This document shows, piece after piece, positions 35,234 to 46,943 of a DNA stretch of 64,000 nucleotides (position 1 is its first letter; each line of letters begins with the position of its first letter). Origin of the DNA: Mermis nigrescens (Eukaryota > Nematoda > Enoplea > Mermithida > Mermithidae); the NCBI GenBank assembly GCA_036768485.1, contig JAVLUZ010000150.1:1688164-1752163 (forward strand), read 5' to 3'. The notes beneath the pieces are model-generated. The model was not told the DNA's origin and searched no databases. It worked only from the letters and a program-made list of their open reading frames with translations. Both the position numbers and the translations under genes were made by a program.

Positions 35234-36430
35234 ATTGCTATTATTAGAAGGCAGCAAAATCAATTTTCAATCTAATGTCAACAGGATGGCTTGTAACGAA
35301 ATCTCACTATACCATTTAATGCAACAATTTTTAGAATTGCAATATTTTCTAGAGTATATAAGCAATGAAGTTAAAATTTTGCCTGTGCTGCTGTAACATT
35401 TTTAAGTGCACGCTGATAAAAGATAACTATCAGAAACTTATTTCCCCGGAAAAAGCTATACTTCACTTGATCATCCTAGGTGACAAAAATACTCATGATC
35501 CCCCCAAAACTCGATTTACCCCCTGTGAGAACTTTCCACTGTGTGCATATATGCTTCGCTAGCAATCTTTTAGTCATTCTCTGAGCTTTCTGGCATTTAA
35601 ACAGTTTAAGAAAGGTAAGACATTTGCAGTAAAAATGTCAGGATCACTGTTCACTGTGACCCTTTTCCTTAATTTGGACTTCCCTACGGCCACCCCTGCC
35701 ATGCCCATATACGGTTTGTGCCATGACTGAATCTAAGCTAACCGATCAAACTCAGCTGCTGTTACGGATACAAATCCATATAATCTAAGAGCCTTCGAAA
35801 GCATGCGCTTCTGCTGGAAGTCGCCCGCCTGATAACGAAAAGTATCACAAAATTCCTTTCTTTATTTTTCTAAAGCAATATTTCGGTCAGGGGCGGCATT
35901 AGCTAGCCAAATAATGAAAATGGTCAAAACGCTTTTAAGTGGTCCGCATTTTTAAAGCATTTTTATTAGATTTTGACTGCATAATACCGCTTTTAACACT
36001 TTAGAATATACAAATTGATCGATTTGGCGCGAAATTTTTGATTTTTTAGGGCTTTTTAGACACAATTTCGGGCGCTTTTTGGATAAATATGTAAAACATA
36101 AAATCATTTAATTACTCAAACGACGGCTACCCGTCCGCCCGATCTTTGAATTGGGATGATGCATCACCCCTCTTGTGCATGCATGCGTGCATAGTACCTG
36201 ACTTACTTGGACCGAGTCCTCTGATTCACTCATTCGATAGGAACACGTTATTTATCGCTTCCAGTGATATTTAATTCATACAAATCTTGATTGATGCACG
36301 AATAAGATTGACAATTAATGTCTGATTGAATCAACGGTTGAATTCAGCAGGATATTACTTCAGGGGATCAATACCTGAAGCGATAGGACTTGACTATACG
36401 AAGCAGCACACATGCACATATGTAGTTATG
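35234..36430. repeat. Repeat remnants only
   Basis: About 35465-35560 resembles T ends ('actcatgatccccccaaaactcg', 'ccactgtgtgcatatatgc'). About 35885-36190 follows M order ('aaatggtcaaaacgctttt', 'ttgactgcataataccgcttttaacac', 'cgaccc/gcatg' end). No gene seen. Confidence 0.45.
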
Positions 36431-36610
36431 AGGGGCACATATGGCTTCGAGATGGTAAACGCCCTAGAATCCGGTAGGCCCCCAAAAAGCGACAGACTCC
36501 CAGAATTATATTTTTGGCCGATTTATGGACTTTTGCCAGTTTGACACCACCCAGACCCCTCATAATATGATTGCTCCCCATATATGGTGAGGGTCACGGG
36601 CAAAAAAGCG
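36431..36610. repeat. B-like remnant
   Basis: 'ggcacatatggcttcgag...gtaggcccccaaaaag' and 'gattgctccccatatatgg' resemble B/T-type ends. Confidence 0.35.
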
Positions 36611-37239
36611 CCTGGCTACGGCGGGGCCTTTTAAAGGGAAAATTAGGTAAGCATGTTGAGTTGGCATGAAGAAACATTTGCCTTGCTACTTGGAATACGC
36701 TACCTGAGTATGTGATAAACGCTCCAAGTAGTAATGTGCTTAGGATTAAAATTAAACATGGACAATAAACCTTAATCATGAGTAAGAGCACTGCCTTTAT
36801 GACCTAACAGCAATGTTTCTTCTTGGTATAAGCTATATCTGTGTTACTGCTTTAATGTTCGTAATTCTGAATTTTACATTTTCCGTGACTGTACATTTTT
36901 CAAATAATTCTGCTCTGCTGACATATTTTGCTGTTCCAATCAAGCTTACAAACTTTCAAACTAATCCATCTAAAACTAAGCCTAAGCCTACAAAAAAATA
37001 AAGAGAAAACCGACTTAGAGGATAAACATCAAACATAGAAAAGGAAAATTGAAAAAATTAAGAAATTAAAACCTTAAAACCATGTATTTTCCACAATATT
37101 GGTAATATTTTAATAAAAATTTTTTCCACACCATTTCATCTTTTTTGCGCCTTTTGAAAAAGAATATAGAACTTTTATAACCCATCTTTATCCATTTCTA
37201 AGGGAACCCACATTCTGCACCATGCTCTTGAGCACGCAT
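36611..37239. other. No gene seen
   Basis: AT-rich. Short open frames only, none supported. Confidence 0.35.
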
Positions 37240-38483
37240 TTACAAAAAAGTTTTTAATATTTTTCGAAAATTTTTAGGATGAAGACTATTCGGAACCGTC
37301 TTTGTACCATGTACAAAAGATTTTGGGAAGACGACAATCGCAAAAAGTCTAAAATTCGCATCGCTAAAAATCGCTCTAAATCCTTAATTTTGCGCACTAT
37401 TTTGGGCCAATGGGGGGGGGCGGCTGCCACGCCTTCCCCCTGAATCCGCCCCTGTTTATAATGGCCAGAAATCGTTTTTCAAAAGAAAAAATGTCAAATT
37501 TTTCAGCGCTTCACGCCGTTTTAAGACAACTCTTAGCACTGTTTTTTTTTTGTACGAGACAAAGATTTTGAGGCTCGTACAAAGATTTTCGGAGCCATCT
37601 TTGTACAATGTACAAAGACTTTTTGGGAGCAAAGTAATAGTAATTTTAACGTTTTTTTGAGTATTTTTTAGCAAAATTTCTAAAAATTTTCGGCGCTTCG
37701 CGCCGAGTATCATTATTACATTCTATTTAGCTCCAGGCGCGGGCATTAAACACTCCAAAATCTATCTGTAAGCATCTTTGTACAGATTGAAGCATCTTTT
37801 ACATCTATTTCCACTGTTTTATAAAGATTTTATGCAGAAAAAAGAACTATTAAACAACTGTGCACTGTTTTCTGCCGTTTGAGGATAAAATTGACTCTTT
37901 TATCTTTGCGTTGCATTAAATTCATTAGCAAATTGGTGTCTATTATGAGATTCAGTCAGCACATTGCAACCGCTTATTATTTATAATTGTGTAGCACAAG
38001 TCATTTTAACTTGCTGAGTCGAATTTTATGTGTAATTTCAACCTAAGTCTCATGAAAATTTTGGCGTTTCGGGCCGAACTAATGTAATTAGCTGAATTTA
38101 GGACAAAGTTACACCTTTTGCGAAGCGTGCGGGTCACGGATAACAATCTAGTAGTATGTAAAAATGTGTACATATAATTGCATATCTATACGGTATATGT
38201 ACAAAAAAATTTTCGCTCGTACAAAGACTTTTCCGGGGATCTTTGTACATGTACAAAGAGGCTCGTACAAAAAAAACAGTGACTCTTAGTGATTTTTGCC
38301 CTAAGAGACCCAGAAATTAGCTAAAATACACTACCAAAAGTCGAACAACACTGTTTTTACCACACTAAAATCGCTACTGTACTATATTATAGTACCCAAA
38401 AATTTGTGTGTACAAAATGTAAACAGACGTTTGGGGACCATCTTTGTACATGTACAAACCGAACTTGTACAAAAAAAAACACT
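37240..38483. mobile_element. E-family element (E5) hosting Y2 and a C fragment
   Basis: E order runs from about 37240 through 'aaccgtctttgtaccatgtacaaaagattttgggaag' to the right end '...cttgtacaaaaaaaaacactg' at 38483. A 5'-truncated reverse C piece (about 37368-37454, ending ATCCGCCCCTG) and Y2 interrupt it. The left end is approximate. Confidence 0.7.
37537..38281. mobile_element. Y-family element (Y2), 745 bp, perfect 8-bp TSD
   Basis: CACTGTTTTTTTTTTGTACGAG ... GTACAAAAAAAACAGTG, perfect ACTCTTAG flanks (37529-37536 and 38282-38289). The target is the E motif 'cttagtgatttttgccc', so Y2 is younger than E5. It carries a GCGCTTCGCGCC hairpin near 37692. Confidence 0.92.
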
Positions 38484-38764
38484 GCTTTAAACTCTTTGAT
38501 TTACTTTGTGCATTTCTTCCAAAATGGGTGCCAAAAACTGACGTAGGTAGGGTATGATGAATGCACATAACTGAGCCTTTGCCTTAAATGATAGGCCAAA
38601 GAAATATGTAAGCTTTTTTCCTTCACGTCCAAATTTAGGATACAAATCTAAAGATTAAATGATTTAAAATAACTGAGAAAGTACTTATCCTTGAAAACCC
38701 AAGTTAGAAAAGGCTTGTCCAATATCGTCAACTTCGCCACTTTACTTTACTATTTTAATTAATT

Positions 38765-39261
38765 ATGAGCAATAAGCGATCAAGTATAAATTCGCAGTCA
38801 AAACTGTCTCAATCGCTAAAGACAAAGGAGGTCAAATCGTGCCTCAAATGCCATAATCCGGTTTGTGATAATGACATTGGCATTAAGTGTGATTTCTGTG
38901 AAATGTTGGGTCATGCCAAGTATTTTGGAATTGACCGTGGGGCATACAATGCTATCAGCCGTTTAAAATCACATAAGTTTTTCTGTGAAAGCTGTCTACC
39001 AAAGATCAATCGCCTTCTTCAGCTGGAGCATCCAATAGAACTGATGGAAGCCCGCTTAAATGGAATTTAAGTAAAAATGGAATCTTGCAACAGATAAGCA
39101 CTGATAATGGTCTGATCAAAATGATATACGAGTCTGTTGAGCTGGCATCAAAATGCAGAAATGCGATTCTGTTTGGTCTGCCCAATTCTGGTGATGGCCT
39201 TGCAAATGTTCGGCACCTGCTGTCATTTGTGCATGATGACAAAAAAGCATCATCTGTTAAG
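38765..39261 (+). pseudogene. CR1-X ORF1, 5' part with PHD-type zinc finger
   Basis: ATG at 38765. Residues about 28-80 form a PHD-like finger: CLKCHNPV, CDFCEMLGHAKYF, then FFCESCLP. It corresponds to the finger in CR1-Y ORF1 (59478-60266) and is followed in both by a coiled segment and a CNAILFGLP/CNAILFNLP motif. A stop at 39068 and a frame change separate the finger from the CRNAILFGLPNSGDG segment at 39150-39190. The ORF is cut at 39261 by element N and resumes at 51842. ORF1 proteins of CR1-like elements bind RNA and other proteins; this copy is dead. Confidence 0.8.
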
Positions 39262-39469
39262 CACACCTGGGCAATGCCCCATATCGGCTCATCACCAGGA
39301 CGGGCCGAACCAAAAGTTGGACGGGGCGAAGGGGTAACTTGGACGGGGCTATGTTTTGTACAGGGAGAAAATTTTCGGAGATAATTAAAGGAAATGCTAG
39401 ATACAGTACATCATGATCAGTTTGTAAAACATGCACAGGAACCATCTTATTACACTGTTCGACACCTTT

Positions 39470-40710
39470 TTCACGGATAGAACCACCTTTTTTTCAGTGA
39501 CTGACCGACTGATTAAGCTGAACGACCCATTTTTTCAGGGACGGACCCACCCTTTCAAGGCATGGACCCACCTTTTCCAGGGACAGACCCACCTTTTTCT
39601 GGGACTGACCCAATGATTAAGCTGAACGACCCACTTTTTTAAGGGACGGACCCACCCTTTTAAGGGACGGACCCACCTTTTAAGGGACGGACCCACCCTT
39701 TTCAGGCACGGACCCACCTTTTTCAGGGACAGACTCACTTTTTTTCTGGGACTGACCCATTGATTAAGCTGAACGACCCACTTTTTTCAAGGACGGACCC
39801 ACCCTTTTCTGGCACGGACCCACCTTTTTCAGGGACAGACCCACTTTTTCTGGGACTGACCCACTGATTAAGCTGAAGGACCCACTTTTTTAGGGACGGA
39901 CCCACCCTTTTCAGGCACGGACCCACCTTTTTCAGGGACAGACCCACTTCTTTCTGGGACTGACCCACTGATTAAGCTGAACGACCCACTTTTTTCAGGG
40001 ACGGACCCACCCTTTTCAGGCACGGACTCACCCTTTTCAGGCATGGACCCAGTTTTTTCAGGGACAGACCCACCTTTTGCAGGGACAGACCCACTGATTA
40101 AGCTGAAGGATCCATTTTTTAGGGACGGACCCACCCTTTTCAGGCACGGACCCACCTTTTCAGGGACAGACCCACCCTTTTCAGGCACGGACCCATCTTT
40201 TTCAGGGACAGACCCACTTCTTTCTGGGACTGACCCACTGATTAAGCTGAACGACCCACTTTTTTCAGGGACGGACCCACCTTTTACAGGGACAGACCCA
40301 CTTTTTTGGGACCGACCCACTGATAAAGCTGAACGACCCACTTTTTTCAGGCACGGACCCACCTTTTTCAGGGACAGACCCGCCTTTTTCAGGAATAGAC
40401 CCACTTTTTTCTTGGACTGACCCACTGATTACGCTGAACGACCCACTTTTTAGGCATGGGCCCACCTTTTCCAGAGATGGACCCACCTTTTTCAGGCACG
40501 GACCCACCTTTTTCAGAAATGGACCCACCTTATTCAGGCACGGACTCACCTTTTTCAGAAACAGACCCACCTTTTTCAGGCACGGACCCACCTTTTTCAG
40601 AAATGGACCCACCTTTGTCAGGCACGGACCCACCTTTTTCAGAAATGGACCCACCTTATTCAGGCACGGACCCACCTTTTTCAGGGACAGACCCACCTTT
40701 TTCAGGCACA
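39470..40710. repeat. GGACGGACCCACC minisatellite, 20-21-bp unit, with higher order
   Basis: Dozens of copies of 'ttttcagggacggacccacc'. Every 110-150 bp a second motif 'gactgacccactgattaagctgaacgacccac' recurs, giving a higher-order period. The array continues for about one unit after L, at 45764-45780, so L is inserted in it. Because the unit is a near-multiple of three, long repetitive frames open on both strands (e.g. minus 39868-40425, 40265-40870); these are not genes. Confidence 0.92.
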
Positions 40711-41320
40711 TAGTGATCGACCGGAGATCCGGCTCCGGCTCCGGCCTCCGGCAAATCCGGCCATTTTTTCCACTTCGGTGCCCTGGCCGGAGGACATCCA
40801 AAAGTCGGCCGGAGGCCGAGAGAATTTTTTCGTTTTTTGCATAGTGACCGAACGTACTAATTGCTGACATTATGCTTATTAAATTCAGTCAGAGCACAAT
40901 ATAATAGCAGAAAAAAGAAAATAACACCAAAGTGTTCATCATCACCACAATCGTAAAATATTTTTTTAGGAAAAAACTTGAGTGAAAATGAAACAAAAAT
41001 TGTGAAAATCGCTGCAGTAAATTCCTGTTGACACTGGAAGTAATAGGGTAGCATAAGATGCAGTCTGGCCTGCACTGCACATGCTATACTGATTTTCCAG
41101 ATATATAATGTTTCTGTCCATTCTGTACGTCATATTCGCAGTTCACTGAACATAATATAGTATATAACGTACCTATGTATATACGGTCACACACAATCAT
41201 GTTTTAACATTAAATATTGCCTATTGACGCTTTATTTAGGGCAGGCTAAGAAGACGACAGCTTTTTTCTTAATAAAAGCATTGAATAAAATTTTGTTGAA
41301 TGTAGTCTATTTTAACAGTT

Positions 41321-42990
41321 GCGCATCTAGAATTTTCCTACAAGGGGCCATTTCCCTACTTTTCCAGAAACAGCCAAAAATAGGTCCAAAAATTTTCCCT
41401 CAAAGCGCGACATAGCTTTTTTCAATGTTTTACATACATTGTATACTTTCACATAAAATCACTTTTGACGCAATATTTTTTCTTAAAATTCTAAAATTTT
41501 AGTCAATTTTGTGTTAAAAAAATCATTAAATTTCGTTGACTTCAACAAAAACCTGACGCGAAGCGCGGAAAATTTGTGAAATTAAAGTGGATAGATGTCA
41601 AGAAACATGATTTATTGCTTGATGCGAATTTTAGACCTTTTTAGCAATTTTTGTCTTTCCAAAAATCTTTGTACATGTACAAACACGCGCCCCCGAAAAG
41701 TCTTTGTACAAGGGGAAAAATCTTTGCCGAACATAAAGAAACCGTGCTTCCAGGTCGCCAAAAAGTAAATAAATGTCATTAATAGGTATCATCTGGCGCG
41801 TAACGCCGGAAAATTTTGAGAAATTATGGTCACTGACGGCCAGAAATCATTGCAAATTGCATATCCATTCTTTAGGATTTTCCTAAGGGGGCATATCCCT
41901 ACTTTTCCAAAACCAGTCAAAAACAGGTACAAAAATTTGCCCCTAACGCGCAAACTAGCGTTTTTTCGAGGTTCTACATCGTGTACTTTTACATAAAATC
42001 ATTTTTAATGTAATATTTTTCTATAGATTTTGAAATTTTCGACAATTTTGTGCGAGAAAATCATTAACTTTCTTTGACTTTATAAAATTCTGGAGGCGGA
42101 TAGACGTCTAGAGAAGCAGTCAATGTTTTCTGTAGAAGGTCCGTTTGTACATACACGTACAAAGATCGTCCCCAAAAGTCTTTGTACATTCTGCACACAC
42201 AAATTTTTAGGTACTATTTTATGGTACAATAGCGATTTTAGTGTGGTTAAAACAGAGTTGTTCGAATTTTGGTAGTGTGTTTTAGGTAATTTCTGGGTCT
42301 CTTAGGGCAAAAATCGCTAAGAATCGTAAAACGGTGCGAAGCGCCGAAAAATTTGACATTTTTACTTTTGAAATGCAATTTCTGCCATTATAAAGATACA
42401 TAGAACACACAATCACTCATTTCGATTCGAAGCGCCGAAAATATTTTTCGAATTACAGACTTTTTCTGTCTTCCCAAAAATCTTTGTACATATACAAAGA
42501 CGGTCCCAAAGAAATCTTTTTACATCTAGAAAAATTTTGCCGAATACGAAAAAAATCGTGTCTAGAAGCATGATTTACTGCTAGATTTCTTGTATTTATA
42601 GCATTTGATGCGAAACATCGAAATTTTTAATCGAAAATAGAAGAAAACTATGCAAAAATAGCTGTTTCTGCTGTAAAAATTGTTTAGAAAGCTACATGAA
42701 CAGATAATGGCTTCCAGGTCGCCAAGAAAGTAAATAAATCTCATTAATAGGTACATATCATCCGACGCATAGCGTCAGAAAAATTTTGAGAAATTATTGT
42801 CACTGACAGCCAAAAATCATTGCAAATTGCATATCCATTCTTTATCTCGCCAAATATTTTTGGCCAAGCTGCCGGGGCGGCCACCCCGCCCTCCCCTTAA
42901 ATCCGCCCCTGCATTCTTTATCTCGCCAAATATTCTTGGCCAATGGGAGGGTGCGGCCGCCCCCGCCATCCCCCTTAAATCCGCCCCTGT
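41321..42990 (-). mobile_element. Two or more reverse D-family copies with E pieces inside
   Basis: A first copy runs 41321 to about 41876, interrupted by E text at 41640-41750. A second begins 'ggattttcctaagggggc' at about 41878 and ends ATCCGCCCCTG at 42912, interrupted by E7. A partial third D end (42913-42990) repeats 'cattctttatctcgccaaatatt'. GCGC hairpins are at about 41558, 41797 and 42760. Confidence 0.7.
42117..42560. mobile_element. E-family MITE (E7), 444 bp
   Basis: Starts CAGTCAATGTTTTCTG, ends ...GAAAAAAATCGTG. Flanks TAGAGAAG and TCTAGAAG match 6 of 8. It interrupts the D motif 'gtctagaagcatgatttactgc'. Hairpins are at about 42338 and 42425. Confidence 0.7.
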
Positions 42991-43527
42991 ATTTCATATA
43001 ACTAACCAGTGATCGGACCGAGGGTACTTTTTGGACCCTCGGCCTGCAAGCAATCCTTGCCTCGGCCGAGGCCGAGGCCGAGGGTAATGCCGAGGGTCAA
43101 GCTTATATACCTATACCCATAAATAGTGCTCTTAGAATATTTTGTATGCACATGAGCTAGAGAATAATCGTAATATTGAACACTTTATCGAATGTCATTT
43201 TCAATAATAGTAGATTAAATGTGTGAAGGATTTATTGAATAAAGTCAGCAGAATGAAAGCATACTTAATTTAACAAGTTGCCGTTGAAGACTTGGAAAAG
43301 TTAATGAAAAAATGGCTGAACAAGCACTTAAAACCTTTTATTACTACACATAAATAAGAAAACAGTGTCAAAGAAATAAACGAACAAACGGAATAAGCTA
43401 AGTGAAGACAGGACTGTAGCCATTGTTGTGCTCGCTTTTGCAGTAATGCATGTTTAAACACGCTTTTTCAGTCATCCACTTCTGGTGTGGTAGGTAATAT
43501 GACAGAAACTGCACTGTGCTTTCCGAT

Positions 43528-45241
43528 CATAGTTTCCCAAGGTCCAGAGTTGAGGGAAGGGTGAAATCCCAAAATGGGGGACCAGTAAATTAAGTAGTGT
43601 CTTTGTATGAGCGAACAAATTTTTGTAGATATTTTATATGAATATATTTTTAAACATACACATTTTTACATACTGCCAGTGTGTGACCTGCAACCGGCAT
43701 GCAGTCCTAAACAGTGTTTTTTTTGTGCAAGATACCTTTTTACATGTACAAAAATGGTATACAAAAGTCTTTGAACATTTTGTACATGCAAATTTTTGTG
43801 TACTATTATAGTATGGTACAGTAGCAATTTATTGTGGTAAAATAGGGGTTTTCGACCTTCGGTAGCGTATCTTAGCTAATTCCTGGGTCTCTGAATATTT
43901 GACATTTTTTCCATTCTAAATACAAATTCTACTATTTTAAAGATATATATGACAGACAATTACTGATGCGCCGAAAAGTTTCGGGAATTTTACACCTTTT
44001 ACAGTTTTGTCTCTCCAAAAATCTTTGTGCATGTACAAAGACGGTCCTGAAAAGTCTCTGTACATTATGAAAAATCTTTGCCGAATACAAAAAACCGTGG
44101 CCCTAAATATGATAATTCGGCTTGAATTTAGTTGATAATATTAGTTCGGCGCGAAGCGCCGAAATTTTAATCCGCTTTTGATGAAATTTATACATAAAAC
44201 TTGACTGAGAAAGCTAAAACAACTTGTACTACAAAATCAGAAATATTACAGATATTGTAATATGCCAATTAAATCTTGTAATAAGCACTACTGTGCTTAG
44301 AAATCCAATGCAACATCAGGATAAATTAGTCAATTTTATCTTTGAACGGCTAAATGTGCTAAGTTATTAAATAGTACTTGTTTTGCATAAAATTTTTAAA
44401 AAAGTATAAATGGATACAAAAGATATTTAAATCTGCATAAAGATGCCTAGATTACACAAAAATTGATTTTTGAGTGTTTAATGCCTCTGCTTCAATCTAA
44501 ATACAGTATATTAGCGATATTTTGCGCGAAGCGCCGAAAATTTTTGAAATTTCCTAAAAAAATACTGAAAAACGATATAATTAATATCACTTTATCCAAG
44601 AAAGTATTTAAACATTGTATAAAAATGGTTCCAAAAAATGCAAGAGCCGAAATTGATTTTTGGCAAAACCTGCATTTATTGGCCATTTTTAGGTGCGTTT
44701 TTGCGATTTTCGGCCGAAAATTCGTAATCATTTACGCCCTCTCCCACAAAAATGGCCGGAAACCATACGTGTAACAGGAAGGGCTTTGGGGAATTCCCCA
44801 CCCACCCAGGGTTGGACGTCCTCCCCTAACCCTTCCCTCCAACGTCAGAAAATTTTGACCCACCCTCCCCATTTTTGGCGAAAATTTGCGCTTTGTTGGC
44901 TATTTTAGGTGCTTTTGCCATTTTTGACATAGAATTAGAGTCGCTAATCCCCCACCCGAAATTTCTAGCCGTTACATGTATGCCGAGGAGCCCCTCCCGA
45001 AAATTTTGAGCTGTTACATGCATGTTTTATAGTGACAGTTTGTCTATTTACTGTTCCTTACATTCAAAAATACTGTATCACTTCGGGAAATTCTAATAGT
45101 TAGCTGCACTTTTGCCATAGTAAAAATTAGGTTCAAAAATATTCAAAAGGTTTTCACCAGAAATCGTCTGACAGTGACTTGAGTCTTGTACCCTGAGAGG
45201 GGGTAATAAACCTCCCTCACCCCTCCCTTCGGGAATGTGTG
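43528..45241. mobile_element. Z-family element (Z1) in G, perfect 8-bp TSD
   Basis: CATAGTTTCCCAAGGTCC left; right complemented CACACATTCCCGAAGG; perfect TTTCCGAT flanks (43520-43527 and 45242-45249). It contains Y-like sequence (about 43600-44640) with E6 inside. Confidence 0.9.
43712..44099. mobile_element. E-family MITE (E6), 388 bp, in Y-like sequence of Z1
   Basis: CAGTGTTTTTTTTGTGC ... ACAAAAAACCGTG, flanks GTCCTAAA and GCCCTAAA (7 of 8). Confidence 0.85.
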
Positions 45242-45770
45242 TTTCCGATCCATGTAGCAAGCATGAGAATTAAAACTTAGTCATCACATGAATAATAAAT
45301 TGGCACTTTGCTGTATGTAACTTTGTGTAACTGGGTACGCGACTAAAACCACAAGAAAAGTCTTTAGGTAAAAAATAGCCTTTGTACTGCAGATGCATTC
45401 TAAATAGTTAATATTCAACGGACATATTAAACTTATTCAAATTTGATTTTAACCCTCGGCGCCTCGGCACTTTTCAGCTTCGCCCTCGGCGCCGAGGCCG
45501 AGGCTCCAAAAACGCCGAGGCTTGCCGAGGCCGAGGCCAGCCTCGGTCCGATCACTGTAACTAACTAGCTGATATGCAGTTAAGATGCATGTGCACTATG
45601 GTCTAGGTCTTGGTCACAAAGATGTCCTATTTATCCGCACGTGTAAAAATATATTTCTCCGGCTCCGGCCTCCAGCTCCGGCTCCGGCCGGAGCAACATG
45701 GTTCAATCCGGCTCTGGCCGGATCTCCGGCTCCGGCCATTTTGGCCACTCCGGTCGATCACTAGGCACGG

Positions 45771-46294
45771 ACCCACCTTTTTCTGGGGCTTAATAGTTAG
45801 AGAAGTATATGTGTCAGTTAAACTCACCCATGCAACCCTTTTGTACAAGTTTGTGCTGCATGTGTATTGAAATTAGTAATGAAAATATAAATTCTATAGT
45901 GATTCACTTTATTAAGATAAACAATAATAGCACACAGAAATTTTCTGGCGCGAAGCGCCAAAACTTTCTTTTCAATTTTTTGTTTTACCTTACTTTTACT
46001 TATTTTTAATGGTAAGCAATGCGCAAATTATAAGCAGCGCACATAGTTGAATATTTTTGACATTTGCCTTATTTTCAACTCATTTTGCTACGTTATCAAG
46101 ATAAGCAGTGCTAAAGAAATTCTCGGAAGTTATTAAAATCAGAAATAAAAATAAGATTCAATCAACATGATTTTGCTAACCTAAAGATTCCATGAAAATT
46201 CCATTAACCCATGAACTATGCGTTATCTTCGAAATTCGAAAATAACCAAGCATTTGCATGTGCGTATGCTATAACATACGCATCGATATATTGA
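45771..46294. other. N interior: AT-rich, no gene
   Basis: Continues element N after the minisatellite tail. A GGCGCGAAGCGCC hairpin lies at 45948-45960. No conserved frame. Confidence 0.5.
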
Positions 46295-46587
46295 CAGGGT
46301 GGCACTCACCCGGAAAACCCGGGAAAAGCTCGAGGATTTTTTGGCACCCGGGACAATACCGGGATTTTCGTCAAGAAATTTAGTTTGAACTCAGTTTTCG
46401 GAGGCCAAAAATATTGAATTAATAGTAAAACGTTATATTTTTTATCGCATTTAGTATCATGCTAGTTTACGTGTTTCTATATTTTATCATGTAGCATTTA
46501 TTTCCGTTTTTCATCTCGCCCATTGTCACATCGTTGATTGCTATTTGTGTATTCTCTTTGTTCGATATATCTAGTAGCTATTTGTAC

Positions 46588-46741
46588 CACTGTTTTTTTT
46601 GTGCGAAAACTTAGCGATTTTGTTGTACAATGAAAAATCGGCCAAAAAGTGCCTATACTTTGTGTACAAAGTTGTACAAAGATCGCTCCAAAAATCTTTG
46701 TACGAGCCTCAAAATCTTTGTCTCGTACAAAAAAAACGGTG
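46588..46741. mobile_element. Short Y-family MITE (Y4), 154 bp, perfect TSD
   Basis: CACTGTTTTTTTTGTGCG ... CGTACAAAAAAAACGGTG, perfect ATTTGTAC flanks (46580-46587 and 46742-46749). It retains only the termini of the longer Y elements. Confidence 0.9.
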
Positions 46742-46943
46742 ATTTGTACTATTGCTCGTTAAGATGTTTGTGCAACAGTGTTTTTTTGTACTCGGCAGAA
46801 ATTTTTCCCGATGTACAAAGACTTTTCGGGACCGTCTTTGTATATGTACAAAGATTTTTGGGAAGACTAAAATTGAAAAAAGGTCTGAAATTCGCAAAAA
46901 TTTTTGGCGCTTAGCGCCGAAATGAGTAATTGGGTGTTCTACA

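Larger units (their letters stand above)
43007..45557. mobile_element. Element G: hAT-like with GAGGCC arrays, perfect TIR and TSD
   Basis: 17-bp perfect TIR CAGTGATCGGACCGAGG; perfect TSD TAACTAAC (42999-43006 and 45558-45565). CCGAGGCCGAGG arrays lie inside both ends (43045-43100 and 45455-45545). 2551 bp including Z1. Non-coding. Confidence 0.95.
40711..45763. mobile_element. Element L: hAT-like with CTCCGG arrays, 5 kb with contents
   Basis: 16-bp identical TIR TAGTGATCGACCGGAG. CCGGCTCCGGCC-type arrays lie inside both ends (40722-40820 and 45655-45755). The target is the minisatellite unit GGCACGGA: present intact after the right end and as GGCACA before the left end. It contains two reverse D copies, E7, and G. 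Confidence 0.82.

Noticed and set aside
39535..40870. Long minus-strand frames (up to about 201 codons) rich in VGPSLKK and GGSVPEK repeats
   Set aside because: They are translations of the 20-21 bp minisatellite; frames are open on both strands and in several phases, and L cuts the array.
43007..45557. A transposase gene within G, H, L, N or U
   Set aside because: After subtracting nested repeats no frame above about 100 codons remains and none shows a hAT dimerisation or BED-like motif.
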